From NCBI GenBank assembly GCA_025200525.1, contig CM045758.1:6196580-6260579 (forward strand): a stretch of DNA of 64,000 bases. The letters run 5' to 3'. A model generated the notes under the pieces. It did not search any database and was not told the DNA's origin. It worked only from the letters and a program-made list of their open reading frames with translations. The translations under genes were made by a program, and so were the position numbers. Below, piece after piece: positions 1-9,784 of this stretch. Numbering within the stretch: position 1 is the first letter of the stretch; each line of letters opens with the position of its first letter. Origin of the DNA: Camellia lanceoleosa. Taxonomy: Eukaryota; Streptophyta; Magnoliopsida; Ericales; Theaceae.

Positions 1-690
1 CTAAACTAGGGTAGCGACACGACTCGTCCCTCGTAGTATGGTTCGTCTCATACCTTGAATGTGAAAGAATAGAAAACTATTATATGAAAAACATTCAACA
101 ATTACAAAAAGCCAAATACTTAAAGAAATAATGGAGAACATATATATATATATATATATGAAACTTCTAAAACACCATATAAATGTTCAAACCTTTACAT
201 AATTAAAAATCAAAAAGAAAACCGAATTACAGGGCTAGAGTTTCATCAAAACCCTAGAAAAGAATAATCTAGCCACTCATAGAGGAGTGGGAAGAGGTGG
301 AAGAGATGAGAGAGATGAAAGCCCTCATGGAAGTTGTCTTGAAAGCTTGAGTATCCTCCTTTTCCTCCAAACCTTAGCCTCTCTCTTCTTGGAATTAATT
401 TCAGAACCTAATCTAGCTTTCTTCTTGCCTATTTATCCTTCTGCTGCCTTTCAAACAGGTTTAAAACATCGGGCCCGTTTTCCAAGAAAAGTCAACGCAC
501 GTGCGGAAAAGTCAACACATGTGCAGGAAACTATTTTCTCTCCAGATTCTATATTTTTGTCCTTTTTATGTTCCGACTATGTACAACCTGATTGACATTA
601 AACACACATAAAATATACAGTTCGACAAGCAAGTAAAGTTAAAAGATCCTAATTAACGGCCTCAATATTATACAATTCGGCCTTAATTAG
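1..690. other. Window-edge spacer, no gene seen
   Basis: No convincing gene. It has an (AT)n microsatellite at about 139-160. Around 480-530 two 'CACGTGCGG'/'CACATGTGCAGG' motifs occur next to 'gtcaac'. These resemble the palindrome arrays in the gypsy LTRs at 16.8 kb and 29.0 kb, and the stretch also has 'aaaccctagaa'-type sequence like those LTRs. It could be the remnant of a related antisense LTR, but I see no TG/CA end or target duplication. The 102-codon open frame at 287-595 shows no recognisable domain. Confidence 0.3.
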
Positions 691-1500
691 TAATTGTTGT
701 TTTTGTTTTATGAGGAATGGGTCGGACAGGGTCCAGATGCTCCACAGGATGATTGAACTTCGTCTTCCCAGTTGTACCTGCACCAAGTCCGTCCAGAAGG
801 ACCCCGGAGGTGGGGTTCCTTCTTGAAGACCCTCCGATGTTTAAGTTAGATGAGTTTCTTGTAGAAAAATGGAAGCTTTTTGCTTAGAGAGGAAGTAAAA
901 GATAGTTAGAGAGAGAGTGATTACTTGTATATATTGATTTCTTCCATACCTTTCTGGCCTCTTCGCTTACCGTGCCCTGTCAGTCGACCTGTTCTATCAG
1001 CCGTAAGTCTATGGTAGTGTTGTCATGCCGTAGACCTCACAGAAGTAGGTTGCTTGTCTCTTCTTCTTGTCTGGCCCCTGGACCTAAGTTGGGTTAGGAA
1101 TTGTTTGGACAGCCCATTGGGCCACTTATTTGGGCTATGCCTATCAGTAGTCCCCTATTTCCGAGTGCAGCTTTAGTCCAACGAAGGGAATGAGAAAGAG
1201 TAAAGTAGTTCCCCAAGTCACGGAAGGAGGCAGGGGGATGGTGGCCAAATTTATTGAGCAAATGAGTGGGTGCTGCGATAGAGGTAAGACCGCTCAAAAA
1301 CCAACTAGGCAAGGCGTAGTGAGAGTTAAAGGGAGTAAAGTTGGAGATTTTGGGCCGGCGCAAAGCGGCGCAGACTGCGTGCACCGAGAGGAGTCGGCAT
1401 GTGCGAAATTGTGAGGAATGTAAAGTACTAGCCCTTGTGTAGAGCAATGCAACCGAGGTTGAGGTCTTTGGAAGGTCGGTTGAGGTCTTCATGCTCAGTC
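691..1500. other. Unclassified repeat-like sequence
   Basis: GC content is higher than in the flanks, with many short open frames on both strands and none with a recognisable domain. The sequence runs into the CTCAG-type repeats that start near 1,430 and is probably part of the same transposon-derived block as 1,500-4,450. No terminal repeats, primer-binding site or target duplication could be assigned. Confidence 0.3.
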
Positions 1501-1620
1501 TGGCTGAGGCTTTTTGATCTGAAATGTTATGAAATGTGCAACATAGATAAAAGAAGTTTGAATATCTTACTCATGATGTCCTTGAGGAGGGAGAAATAGA
1601 CCATTCGGATATGGCTGAGG
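1501..1620 (+). repeat. Direct repeat copy A (about 120 bp)
   Basis: This block recurs almost unchanged at 4,049-4,170. Shared landmarks are 'gaaatgttatgaaatgtgc', 'acatagataaaa', 'tcatgatgtccttgagga' and 'gaccattcggatatgg'. The pair brackets the 2.4-kb tandem-repeat and DUF641 region, so it may be an internal duplication or the edges of a unit. It is too short and lacks TG/CA ends, so I do not call it an LTR. Confidence 0.75.
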
Positions 1621-1839
1621 CGTTTGTATACTCAGTCTAGTTAAGGTCTTGATATGTTCAGGATGGCCGAGACTTTGTTACACTCTGTTTGGCTGAGGTC
1701 TTTGGGCTCAGTTTAACTAATGCTTCGGACGGCCAGCCGATGTAGAAGAAGTTGAATACCTTACTTGTAGAATTAGACCCAGTCTTGTTGAGTTTGTTTA
1801 GCCCGCAGGGTCTCGCTCGGTTTTACAGAGCGCGTTGGA

Positions 1840-2070
1840 CGGTCAGCTAATGGTTTTGGAGGTCGACTGATGATCGGGGGGTCGGATTATGACTGTTGGA
1901 AGTCTTGGAGGTTGGCTAATTTTTGGAGGTCGGCTGATGACTATTGGAAGCCTTGCAGGTCGGCCGAGCAGTTTTGGAGGTTGGCAGAACACTTTGGTGG
2001 TCGGCCAGTGCTCTTTGGTAGTAGGTCGATGGATTTTAGATGGTCGGCTATTGTTCGCGGAGCGAGTGGT
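1840..2070 (+). repeat. Degenerate tandem repeat rich in GGTCGGC
   Basis: A loose repeat of roughly 40-45 bp built around 'ttttggaggtcggctgatga' and 'ggtcggcc'. Copies are diverged and vary in length. Open frames here arise from the repeat. No product is assigned. Confidence 0.5.
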
Positions 2071-2387
2071 GGAAGAAGTGGCCCCTATTGTTACTGAGGA
2101 CGGTTGTTTTTGGACTTGATCCTAATTTTGATGGACGATTTGTAGAGGCGGAGGGGTAGAAACTGGTAGTTCTCGTTGGAACATGGCTTGGTTTTGCTCA
2201 ATCAAGTGGTTAACGCTGTCGGCGTTTCTTCGTGAAGTATGGAGATGGATTGTTTGGGTTAGGAGGCTCCACTGGGACCCTTCTTGTAGTGCCTTGGCGG
2301 GCTTGGTTGTTGCGTGAGCGTGCTTGGACACCCCGTCGAGCCATTACTTGATCTAATGTGATGGTGCTCGGTGAGTCCGTGTGAACG

Positions 2388-2664
2388 GTGAGCTGGCTTT
2401 TTGTAGGCCATGTCGGTGGATCTTCTTCAGAGTTCAATATTTTGGTCGGAGAAGGTACTTCATCAGTCAAATATGATAATAACATGAGCAATGATGGGTC
2501 TCAGTATGCTGACAATGACGATGAGAAGCTCCAGAACAGAGTGATGATGGAGGCTTTTGCCAATATTTCAGCCATGAAAGCAATATATGCCCACTTACAG
2601 TGTGCTTAGTCTCCGTTTGATGTTGATGGCATTCAAGCTGTGGAGCAGCTGGTGGCCTCCCAAA
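2388..2664 (+). pseudogene. Captured fragment of a plant DUF641 gene
   Basis: The plus frame reads an acidic Asn/Asp linker followed by V-M-M-E-A-F-A-N-I-S-A-M-K-A-I-Y-A-H-L-Q. After a TAG stop at 2,607-2,609 the same frame continues S-P-F-D-V-D-G-I-Q-A-V-E-Q-L-V-A-S. This matches the signature of the plant DUF641 family (GIL1, gravitropic in the light 1, and IRK-interacting-protein-like proteins): an 'EAxxxxISxxKAAYxxLQ' helix followed by 'SPYDxxxIQxADQ'. The single stop sits where the family has a short residue between helix and 'SP', most simply CAG to TAG. Downstream the homology ends abruptly in a 30-bp tandem repeat, so only a small exon fragment is present. It lies inside a repeat block, as expected for transposon capture. 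Recognition is from the motif alone. Confidence 0.6.
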
Positions 2665-2945
2665 TGTTTGTCTTCCGCATAGTGGTTTTTCACATTAAGG
2701 CATTTCGCATAGAGGTCTCCCACATGGAGGTTTTCCTCATAGAGGTCTTTCGCATGGTGGATGTCCTCATGGAGGTCTTCCGTATGGTGGTTGTCCTCAT
2801 GGAGGTCTTCCGCATGGAGGTTTTCCTCATGGAGGTCTTTCGTATGGTGGTTGTCCTCATGAGGTCTTCCGCATGGTGGCTGTCCTCATGGAGGTCTTCC
2901 GCATGGTGGCTATCCTCATGGAGGTCTTTCGCATGCAGGTTTTCT
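2665..2945 (+). repeat. 30-bp tandem repeat, Gly/Pro/His-coding in one frame
   Basis: About nine diverged copies of a unit close to 'ggaggtcttccgcatggtgg' plus 'ttgtcctcat'. One plus frame would read Gly-Gly-x-Pro-His-Gly-Gly-Leu-x-Tyr/His repeats, but the longest open frame (2,640-3,032) uses a different register. Indels inside units (for example near 2,860) shift the frame. It directly follows the DUF641 fragment. No function is assigned. Confidence 0.65.
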
Positions 2946-3119
2946 ATATGGTTGCCGGTCGCCCGTTGGGGTCGGTCGATTGGTCTGCCACGTAGGGGTC
3001 TTAGAAATGATCTAGGGCAGACAGCAGACTGACGTATATTTAGAGCTTGGTCTCAAGTCATGATGTTGAACTCCTTCATTGTTACTTGTGCTCATGTTAG
3101 AGGAGTGGTTGTCTGTGTG

Positions 3120-4048
3120 GTTTGGAGTCTTCTCCATGCTCAGTCTAGCTGAGACTTTGTAAACTCGGTTTGGCCAAGGTCTTTATGCTCAGTTTGGCTG
3201 AGACTTTTGTAAAATCGGTTTGGCCGAGGTTTTCATGCCCAGTCTGGCGGAGGCTTTGTAAACTCAGTTTGGCCAAGGTCTTGGCTGAGGCTTTCAGTAG
3301 TGCTCAGTATGGCTGAGGCTTTCAGTAGTGCTCAGTCTAGCTGAGGCTTTAAGTAGTGCTCAGTCTGGTTGAGGTCTTCATGCTCAGTCTAGCTGAGGCT
3401 TTCAGTAGTGCTCAGTATGGCTGAGGCTTTAAGTAATTTGGTCAGGACTCCCCCTTAGTGCTCAGTCTAGCTGAGGCTTTCAGTAGTGCTCAATATAGCT
3501 GAGGCTTTATGTAACTTGGTTTGGCCTAGGTCTTCGTGGGTAGGATCTGATACCATGCCCCTCACGGCTTTAAATTACTCGGTCTGGCCGAGGTCTTCGT
3601 GCTCAGTCTGGCTGAGGTCTTCATGCTCAGTTTGGTTGAGGCTTTTAGTAGTGCTCAGTATGACTGAGGCTTTAAGTAATTTGGTCAGGACTCCCCCTTG
3701 GTGCTCAGTCTGGCTGAGGCTTTCAGTAGTACTCAGTATGGCTGAGGCTTTATGTAACTCGGTCTGGCCGAGGTCTTCGTGCTCAGTCTGGCTGAGACTT
3801 TAAGTAATGCTCAGTCTGGCTGAGGTCTTCATGTTCAGTCTGGCTGAGGCTTTTAGTAGTGCTCAGTATGGCTGAGGCTTTAAGTAATTTGGTCAGGACT
3901 CCCCCTTGGTGCTCAATCTGGCTGAGGCTTTCAGTAGTGCTCAGTATGGCTGAGGCTTTATGTAACTTGGTCTGGCCGAGGTCTTCATGCTCAGTCTGGC
4001 TGAGACTTTAAGTAATGCTCAGTCTGGCTGAGGTCTTCATGCTCAGTT
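3120..4048 (+). repeat. Hairpin-monomer tandem array CTCAGTCTGGCTGAG
   Basis: More than twenty copies of a 27-30-bp monomer centred on 'gctcagtctggctgaggc'. The core is an inverted repeat, CTCAG-tctgg-CTGAG. Monomers alternate ('tcagtagt', 'taagtaat', 'gtcttcat' spacers) and form a higher-order unit marked by 'aatttggtcaggactccccc' near 3,435, 3,679 and 3,886, about 207-244 bp apart. Isolated monomers also occur at 1,430-1,720. Open frames across it are repeat artefacts. Confidence 0.85.
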
Positions 4049-4170
4049 TGGCTGAGGCTTTTTGTTCTGAAATGTTATGAAATGTGCAACATAGATAAAA
4101 AAAAGTTTGAATATCTTACTCATGATGTCCTTGAGGAGGGAGAAGTAGACCATTCGGATATGGCGGAGGC
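4049..4170 (+). repeat. Direct repeat copy B (about 120 bp)
   Basis: Second copy of the block at 1,501-1,620, in the same orientation with a handful of substitutions and a longer A run ('ataaaaaaaagtttg'). It closes the CTCAG array. Confidence 0.75.
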
Positions 4171-4194
4171 GCTGGGGGCTCCGTCTGATTGTTG

Positions 4195-4450
4195 CTGAAG
4201 TTGCCGATCGAGCTAGTTTGCCGACCGAGCTATGTTGCCGACCCAGCTATGATGCAACCGAACTAGTTTGCTAACCGGCCTATGTTTGCTGACCGAGCTA
4301 TGTTGCCGACCGCCGACCGAACTTGTTTGCTGACCGAGCTATGTTGCCAACCGACTGAGCTTGCCGGCAGAGTTGTCGACCGAACTAGTGATGCCAACCG
4401 ATCTAGTTTGCCAACCGACCTATGTTGCCGACCGAGCGATGTGGTCGAGC
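4195..4450 (+). repeat. About 20-bp tandem repeat GTTGCCGACCGAGCTA
   Basis: Roughly a dozen imperfect copies of 'gttgccgaccgagctatgtt', with 'gaccgaactagtttgc' variants. It abuts the CTCAG array and is probably part of the same compound satellite or transposon. The following 4,451-4,787 contains no recognisable gene. Confidence 0.7.
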
Positions 4451-4787
4451 TGGGTTGGTTGGCGGTGCACGGGGCTCAAGGTGCAGGGATGCACGTGATG
4501 ATGTGACATGACACAGACATAGGGAAAAGAAAGAGAGTTAGTGGCTTGGGGAGTGAAGCCCATGCCTTCACGTGGGGCAATCTGGGTCTTTGATATGGAT
4601 CAAATGGGAAATACTTGTCCAGAGCTTTGTTCTTGAACTTTTTGCTTGTTTGTTTGTTGTTTTTTTTTTTGAAGTCTTGACGACTTTGAATTGCTTGGTG
4701 CGGGGGTTGATTTTGGTGCGTAGGTAGACCTCCGCAGTGCTCACCAACGACAATGGTGAGGTGAGCCGAGAGCGGCGTGAAGAGGCA

Positions 4788-4980
4788 TCAGAAAGCCAAG
4801 TTGAGGTATGATTGGACCGGGCTAGGAATGAGATCGTCGGCCATGGATCGGTCTAGAATCATGGTGCCGGTGAGAGAGGTGTAGGCGGGGAAAACGTCGT
4901 CGCCGCCACTGCCGCCGTTCGGAAGCCATGAATCATGTGGTAACCATTCATTCCGACACTGAAGGTGGGTGAAAGGAAAC
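4788..4980 (-). other. Possible coding remnant, unknown product
   Basis: A GC-rich minus-strand stretch in otherwise AT-rich DNA stays open for about 62 codons between a TAG near 4,980 and a TGA at 4,788-4,790. It reads ...N-G-G-S-G-G-D-D-V-F-P-A-Y-T-S-L then a Met/Asp-rich end and terminates ...Y-L-N-L-A-F. Composition looks protein-like (few Ser/Leu homopolymers, balanced charge), but I recognise no family. It could be the last exon or a captured piece of a host gene. It has no clear start codon or splice signal. Confidence 0.2.
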
Positions 4981-6263
4981 TATTTCCGGTGACAATGAGC
5001 ACAAACGCCAATCGGGAGAGTTGACAATGAGCATAAAATTAATTTTTAACTTACTTCTCTACTTTTTTATTTTATTTTATTTTATTATCTTTTTATGAAT
5101 TAAATTAATTTTTATGAATTAAAAAATTATTGGTGTTGATTTTATTAATAAAAAGAGTAATTTGTTGAGCAACTAGAAAGTTAATTTCATAATCAGAAGT
5201 GATAATTTGTATTTTAAATAAATCTGTGTTTGTAATTTGCACTTGAATATATTGAGTTTATTATTGGTCAGAATTTAAAAAAAATAAATAATAAATTTAA
5301 AGTTTTGTCCCAATTCATTGTTCACAAATTTGGGAATAGGTTAGGCTTGGCTCAAATACACTGTCATCCCGTTCTTATTTCAATCTTCCAGTTTGATTCA
5401 TTTGTTTACCCTGTAAGGCATGAAAAATAAATAAAAATCAAGCTTTGCTGCCAAGTGTTTGTAATGTACATCATGAGTTCTCAAGAATATTATGTGTTAT
5501 CCTGTTAAGTCATGCAAGAAAATTTCATAAACACAAAATAAATAAATAAATGCTATTTACAATCTAATCTAATCGAAAACTTTATTGCAAGCAAGCAACA
5601 TTTTATCTGCCTAAGCAAAACACTGCTATTTTAATATTTTAAATTTTTCAAAGCATTTTACAATATATGAATTAGCTTGCTTGCAAACATCTCTCATATA
5701 TATATATATATATATATGTATAAATACATGACAACATACATTAACTTGCAAAATTACATAAAACGAAGAATTGATCTAACTACCTAATTACTCCATCCAT
5801 ATAATAGTCTCGATCCGAGGCATAATTTATAGACTTCAGTGTGCTGGACATTCACAAAGTAGACATTCACGAAGTAGTGGCAAGGAGGACAAAGAAGACG
5901 ACATTTAGGAGAGCCTACTTAAATTGGGGACAATTGTTGATATAGAATTGACAAAATCTATTATTTTCATCCTCGCTAAGGCACTGAACAATTCAAGAAA
6001 GAGAAACAATTATTATAAATCTGGACCTCATGTTTATGTAACACCAACTTATTCAGTACAAACACACTAGTAAATTAAATAATTCCAAATGCAATGAGAG
6101 AATACTTCTCCAATAAAAACGAAGTATGGAATACAATGAAAGAATGAGAATATTTATCTGTCATTGAATATATATATATATTGAGGTTATTTATAACATC
6201 TCATACCAAAGAAAAAAAAGGCAATAAACACACGAGAAAGCACATAAAACATTTTCCCTATTC
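4981..6263. other. AT-rich spacer, no gene seen
   Basis: Low-complexity AT-rich DNA with an (AT)n tract at about 5,695-5,717 and a shorter one near 6,169-6,180. No open frame with a recognisable domain, RNA gene or transposon end apart from the copia target duplication at its right edge (6,264-6,268, ATCAC). Confidence 0.5.
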
Positions 6264-6268
6264 ATCAC

Positions 6269-6539
6269 TGTAAAATATATTGAGAGAGTGATATTGAAAG
6301 AGCAAGTAAGCTCTGTGATTCAATGTATTGAAACTGTAAGAAGAGGCTCCATTATATAGGAGCTGCTATACAACATCATCATGAGAGAAAAACATAAAAA
6401 ACAGAAAAGGGGCCGAAAGCAGATAGCCGAAAGCAAACGAAAGAATCCTATGCCCTATGCTTTGTCCTATAGTGATTACAGTAATATATTATACTATATA
6501 CATTATACATTAACATATATTATACTATATACATTAACA
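6269..6539 (-). repeat. Copia 3' LTR
   Basis: 271 bp, starting 'tgtaaaatatattgagag' and ending '...acattaaca' on the plus strand. It differs from the partner at 11,433-11,704 by only a few substitutions and one base of length. The 'ctccattatataggagctg' segment could hold the TATA box of the element promoter. Confidence 0.95.
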
Positions 6540-6554
6540 GCCCCCCTCAAACTC
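6540..6554 (-). promoter_or_regulatory. Copia polypurine tract
   Basis: On the minus strand this reads GAGTTTGAGGGGGGC directly before the 3' LTR. That is the usual place and composition of the primer for plus-strand DNA synthesis in an LTR retrotransposon. Confidence 0.85.
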
Positions 6555-6559
6555 AAGGA

Positions 6560-7137
6560 GGACAAACATCAACCAATTGGAGTTTGGAGACAAGTTCAAC
6601 GAAGCGGCCAGGAAAATAAGCTTTGGTGAAGATATCAGCAGGTTGATCAACAGAAGAGATCGGATGGAGATGGACAGTACCACGAGTGACGTGTTGACGA
6701 ATAAAATGGCAGTCAATCTCAATGTGCTAGGTGCGATCATGGAAAACATCATTGTGAGAAATTTGAAGAGCACTGTGATTGTCACAAAAGAGGTCAATAG
6801 CACCAGAGGGGGTAACACCCATGTCAGCAAGAAGCCAACGAAGCCAGAGAAGCTCCTGAGTAGTATCAGCAAGAGCACGATATTCGGCCTCAGTATTGGA
6901 ATGAGCAGTAAGAAATTGTTTCTTGCTGCGCCAAGAAATAAGAGAATCACTCAGAAAAAAGCAGAACCCAGTAGTAGAGCGGCGATCAGTAGGATCTCCA
7001 GCCCAATTAGTATCGGAAAAAGCACGAAGTTGGAGAGAGGAGTGGGCGGAATAATGAAGACCATGAAATATGGTGCCTTTGAGATACCGAAGGATACGAA
7101 CTAAGGCAGCATAATGAGGGGTACAAGGAGCCGACAT
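6560..7137 (-). pseudogene. Copia RNase H region, interrupted
   Basis: Minus-strand remains of the ribonuclease H domain that degrades the RNA of the RNA:DNA hybrid. Visible motifs are A-L-V-R-I-L-R-Y-L-K-G-T at the connection, 'FSDTNWAGD' with 'RRSTTGFCFFL', 'SNTEAEYRALA' and 'LFCDNHSALQIS'. The frame is cut by TAG at about 6,727, just after 'HDRT', where the family has Lys (AAG). The sequence beyond still reads as the family tail (H-I-E-I-D-C-H-F-I-R). It is out of frame with the reverse transcriptase segment upstream, so a frameshift also lies near 7,140-7,215. Confidence 0.85.
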
Positions 7138-7212
7138 AAACTGGCTGACAATATGAACAGCATAGGCAATATCAGGACGAGTAACAGTGAGATAGACAAC
7201 ACTGCCAACCAG

Positions 7213-8733
7213 CTAATGATAGAGGGTAGCATCAGAGAGAAGAGTGCCATCAAGAGGTGTAAGACGACTCTGAGGCTCCAGGGGAGTGGAGGCAGTCTTA
7301 CAATCCGTAAGACCAGCACGTGTGAGAAGATCAGAGGTATACTTAGCTTGAGAGAGAAAGGAACCCGTAGAATCATGAAAGATTTCAAGACCCAAGAAAT
7401 AGCTGAAAGGACCAAGGTCTTTCATCTTGAAATGATGGCTAAGAAACTGTTTAAGGCGAAGAATACCATCGATATCATTACCGGTGATAATCATGTCATC
7501 CACATCAAGCAAAAACAGGGTGGTCCCTTGAGCTGTTTTCCAGATAAAAAGAGCAGTATCATAAGAGCTGGAGATGAAACCACATTCATGAATAGTAGAG
7601 CTGAACTTGGCAAACCAAGCACGTGGAGCTTGTTTTAGACCATATAAAGCATGTTGAAGTTTGCAGACTTTATGAGGTGGATAAGTAGACCTAGGGGGAG
7701 GTTGCATGTAGACCTCCTCGAGAAGAACACCATTGAGGAAAGCATTTTTCACGTCCAGTTGATAAAGAGCCCATTGTCTGGTGGTAGCAACAACAATCAA
7801 GCTGCGAACAGAGGTGAGACGAGCAACAGGAGCAAATATCTCCTCATAGTCAATACCATATTCTTGGTTGAAGCCTTTGGCAACAAGGTGGGCTTTGTAG
7901 CGCTCAATTGATCCATCAGAACAAGTCTTGATTTTGTAAACCCATTTGCAGCCAATGGCAGTCTTGCTAAGAGGAAAATCAACAATGTCCCAAGTATGAG
8001 TTTTGTCTAAAGCTTGCAATTCATCAGTCATAGCATGCTGCCAAAGAGGATTAGAGCGAGCCTCACTATAGAAGGTCGGTTCATAAGTAGAAAAAGAAGT
8101 AGAACCAACAATAAAGTCACGAAGATGAGTAGAAGGTTGGGTTACCCGGTGTGGTCGAGCAGAGGGAGGAGGAGCTAGAGGAAGAGACTCAGCAGAAGGA
8201 GAGGATCTCGAGGGAGCAAGAGCAGGACCATCAGAGCGAGCAGGTGCATGGGACAGACCAGTAGGCAAGGCGATCTCGAGAGAGGCTGGCAAGGGCGGTG
8301 GAGTAGGCGTATCAGAAGACTCGAGAGAGGCTGGCAGGGGCGGTGGAGTAAGCTCATCAGAAAATAGATTTGTGGAAGGATCAGTAAAAAACAGAGAGGG
8401 TGAGGGAACGGACAAACGGAAGAGAGAGAGAGAGAGAGGAAAACATTTTGTGTTCCCAAAAGACCACATAACGAGAGATACGAAGTCGCTGGGAGAGAGG
8501 ATCCCAACAACGATACCACTTATGTTCAATACCATACCCCAAGAAGCAACAAAGGCGGGAACAGGGTTCAAGTTTGGTACGTTCATGAGGTTGGAGAAGA
8601 ACAAAACAGGCAGATCCAAAGACCCTAAGGGGGGACGGGTTCCATGCAGACGCTCATAAGGAGTGTGATTATGAATGACAAGTGTAGGGATACAATTGAT
8701 AGTGTAAGCAGCAGTGAGAGCTGCCTCTCCCAA
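7213..8733 (-). pseudogene. Copia integrase C-terminus and reverse transcriptase
   Basis: A long minus-strand frame of about 506 codons. It begins in the end of the integrase (N-C-I-P-T...P-Y-E-R-L-H-G), passes a Pro/Ser-rich linker, then enters the copia reverse transcriptase: 'WDIVDFP', 'GCKWVYKIK', 'KAHLVAKGF', 'FAPVARLTSVR', 'LDVKNAFLNG', 'LYGLKQAPRAW', and 'KMKDLGPFSYFLGLE'. The catalytic box that is Y-V-D-D in the family reads D-V-D-D here (L-D-V-D-D-M-I). That change next to the metal-binding aspartates would be expected to impair activity. The first part of the frame is out of register with integrase motifs upstream. Confidence 0.88.
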
Positions 8734-9755
8734 AAAAATTTCCGGACAAGAGGAAGACAGAAGGATAGCGCGAGTAGTGTCGAGAATATGTCAATGTTTT
8801 CGTTCAGCACGTCCATTTTGTTGAGACGTACCGGGACAGGAACGATGAGGTTGAGTATAATGACTCTGAAGGAAGGAAAGAAAGTCAAAATCTTTATATT
8901 CCATGGCATTGTCGGAGCGAAAAAGCTTAATATTTTTAGAAAATTATGTTTTAACCATTGCAGCAAAATTGTAATAAAGTTGTTTGAGCTTAGAGCGATT
9001 TTTCATAAGAAACAACCATGTAAAACGGGAAAAATCATCGATAAAAACAACAAAATAGCGTACGCCGCCCATAATGGGAGTAGGAGAGGGTCCCCAAATA
9101 TCAAAATGGATGAGATCAAATGGTGCAAGAGAAACAGAGTCACTTTTATTAAGCGACAAAGCAGGTTGTTTGTCAAGTTGACAAGACACACAATCTAAAG
9201 CATCAGAACTTACAGGACCTAAATGACCACTAGAAATTAAAGATTTTAAACGACCAATAGAAAGATGGCCTAAATGACAGTGCCAAAGCTGAAAAGGAGA
9301 TAAAGGAGGAGCAGTGGTAGCAGTGGTAGGAGCTGTGATCTGAGAGGAATACGGAACATGAAGATGGATGAGTTCGTAGAGACGTCCATGCTTACGGCCT
9401 ATCCCAAGAGTTTGCCCGTCCGAGGGTCCTGCACCAAACAACCAATATGGGAAAAGGTAACAGTTAGACCATGCTCACATAATTGACTAATGGAGATAAG
9501 ATTTAAAGTAAGAGCAGGCATAAAATATACATGGGATAAAGATAAGTGAGAGGTGAAAACAGAACCAACATGACTTACAGACAGAAGAGACCCATCAGCA
9601 GTATGGATAGAAGGAACATGAGGAGTAGAAGAGAGAGGAGTAAAAATAGTAGGGTTAAAGGTCATGTGATTACAGCAAGCGGAGTCAAAGTACCAGGAAG
9701 TGTTACCTGCGGTGACAGACAAAGCAGTAGATGGAGGAGTACCGAATTCTGCCAA
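8734..9755 (-). pseudogene. Copia protease and integrase regions, frameshifted
   Basis: Three overlapping minus-strand frames carry consecutive parts of one polyprotein. 9,399-9,755 has the protease/pre-integrase entry, 'WYFDSACCNHMT' then 'LISISQLCEHG'; the canonical 'DSGA' reads D-S-A-C. 8,944-9,441 has the zinc-binding 'LWHCHLGHLS' with 'CVSCQLDK', and the integrase core 'FDIWGPSP' and 'FIDDFSRFTW'. The rest of the core, including the second Asp ('SDNAMEYK'), lies in another frame down to about 8,650. At least two frameshifts separate the pieces, so no functional integrase can be made. Confidence 0.82.
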
Positions 9756-9784
9756 AAATGTTGAAACATGGCTTCAACATCTGT

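Noticed and set aside
3544..3555. Sequence whose reverse strand reads TGGTATCAGATC after a CA, resembling an LTR end with a tRNA-Met primer site
   Set aside because: It lies in the middle of the CTCAG array and I could not find a matching LTR start, partner LTR or purine tract. A chance match is possible.
3486..3803. 105-codon frame with repeated Ser-Val-Trp-Leu-Arg
   Set aside because: Product of the CTCAG monomer array.
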